A stretch of DNA of 5,574 nucleotides from Planococcaceae bacterium UBA3378 (GTDB lineage: Bacteria; Bacillota; Bacilli; Bacillales_A; Planococcaceae): assembly GCA_002359075.1 (NCBI GenBank), contig DEQA01000253.1:1-5574 (forward strand), given 5' to 3'. The notes beneath the pieces are model-generated. The model searched no databases. It saw nothing but the letters and a program-made list of their open reading frames with translations, and was not told where the DNA came from. The position numbers and the translations under genes were made by a program. This document shows positions 5,128 to 5,574 of the stretch, piece by piece; position 1 is the first letter of the stretch, and every line of letters begins with the position of its first letter.

Positions 5128-5574
5128 TTATAACCGCGGATCAACCGGTTCGCTTTCCAGTGCTAACACAGCAAGCGCACATTCATGCACCCGTGCACTG
5201 CTTTCCTGCTGCACAAAACGCTCGATCCCTTCAATCCCGAGGCTAAATTCCTGCAGGGCATTGCGCATTTTGCGGGAAGGATTGCATTTCTTTAGCGCTT
5301 TCAGCTGCGCTTCATCGGTGTAATCCATTCCGTAAATAATTCGTAAATATTCACGTCCACGCACTTTGATCGCAGGCTGCAGGAGCTTTCCTTTACGCTT
5401 TTCGATAAAGTGTAATGGCTTTATGACAATGCCTTCATGGCCAAGCTCTGTCATTTCCTGCCACCAGGTAATCACTTCCTGTTCCTGCTCCTCTGTTTCA
5501 ATCAAACGGTATTCGGTTGCTAAAAACAGCGTGCTGTTCTCGGCTAAAAAGGCATTCATCTCCATATGCCATGT
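5128..5574 (-). CDS. pnkp: Polynucleotide kinase-phosphatase-ligase (Pnkp), C-terminal end (partial)
   Basis: These are the last 148 residues of a bacterial Pnkp, a three-module RNA-repair enzyme of about 850 residues: 5' kinase, 2',3' phosphatase and an ATP-dependent ligase/adenylyltransferase module. With the methyltransferase Hen1 it heals and seals broken RNA. Only the ligase module's end is here. Nucleotidyltransferase motif IV is visible as E47-G-I-V-I-K52 (residues counted from the window edge). Motif V follows as IKVRG (69-73), leading into REYLRIIYG. A C-terminal helical tail follows, with NPSRKMRNALQEFSLGIEGIERFV-type helices split over residues 98-121. The frame is open to base 5574 (T-W-H before an internal Met at 5565), so the ATG at 5565 is not the start. 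Two sampled 60-base lines inside the gene have 65 of 120 G+C, against 20 of 60 in one line of the dehydrogenase gene, which hints at a different origin. The kinase and phosphatase domains and any hen1 lie outside the window. Confidence 0.9.
   Translation of the reverse strand, partial: TWHMEMNAFLAENSTLFLATEYRLIETEEQEQEVITWWQEMTELGHEGIVIKPLHFIEKRKGKLLQPAIKVRGREYLRIIYGMDYTDEAQLKALKKCNPSRKMRNALQEFSLGIEGIERFVQQESSARVHECALAVLALESEPVDPRL

Noticed and set aside
1..5574. CRISPR array, tRNA or rRNA gene, or insertion sequence
   Set aside because: No regularly spaced repeats, no tRNA-like cloverleaf or rRNA sequence, and no transposase or terminal inverted repeats were seen.

Overview
The window looks like chromosomal DNA of a low-GC Gram-positive bacterium of the Bacillaceae/Planococcaceae type. 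The evidence is a CitB/AcnA-type aconitase with strongly biased codons, strong purine-rich ribosome binding sites before most genes, a short-leader lipoprotein with a LAAC lipobox, and rho-independent hairpin terminators. The genus cannot be fixed from the sequence alone.

Layout. (1) Positions 1-522 hold the 3' end of the aconitase gene on the + strand, closed by a clear terminator at 539-569. (2) Positions 664-3068 hold a + strand set of three genes: a cupin protein, a GNAT-family N-acetyltransferase, and a cytoplasmic member of the serine beta-lactamase/penicillin-binding-protein family. The acetyltransferase and hydrolase genes are 3 bases apart, with the second ribosome binding site inside the first gene. 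The cupin gene may end in a frameshift: a second frame stays open up to 6 bases before the acetyltransferase start. (3) After a 151-base AT-rich gap comes a Gfo/Idh/MocA-family dehydrogenase (3220-4254, +). (4) A hairpin at 4298-4318 separates it from a convergent - strand gene (4336-4908) for a lipoprotein with two PepSY-like repeats. (5) On the - strand from 5128 to the right edge is the C-terminal end of a bacterial polynucleotide kinase-phosphatase-ligase (Pnkp), with its own hairpin terminator at 5073-5118. Pnkp works with the methyltransferase Hen1 in RNA end repair. The rest of the gene, and any hen1, would lie beyond the right edge.

How the genes work together. The aconitase is a housekeeping TCA-cycle enzyme unrelated to what follows. 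The cupin, acetyltransferase, hydrolase and dehydrogenase look like a small accessory metabolic group, but no substrate can be named from the sequence. The lipoprotein is a separate transcription unit with a plausible promoter overlapped by an 11-base-period direct repeat. I did not find a convincing new defence or mobile system. The most useful leads are the possible cupin frameshift, the altered catalytic motifs of the hydrolase, and the Pnkp gene, whose upstream neighbours should be read.
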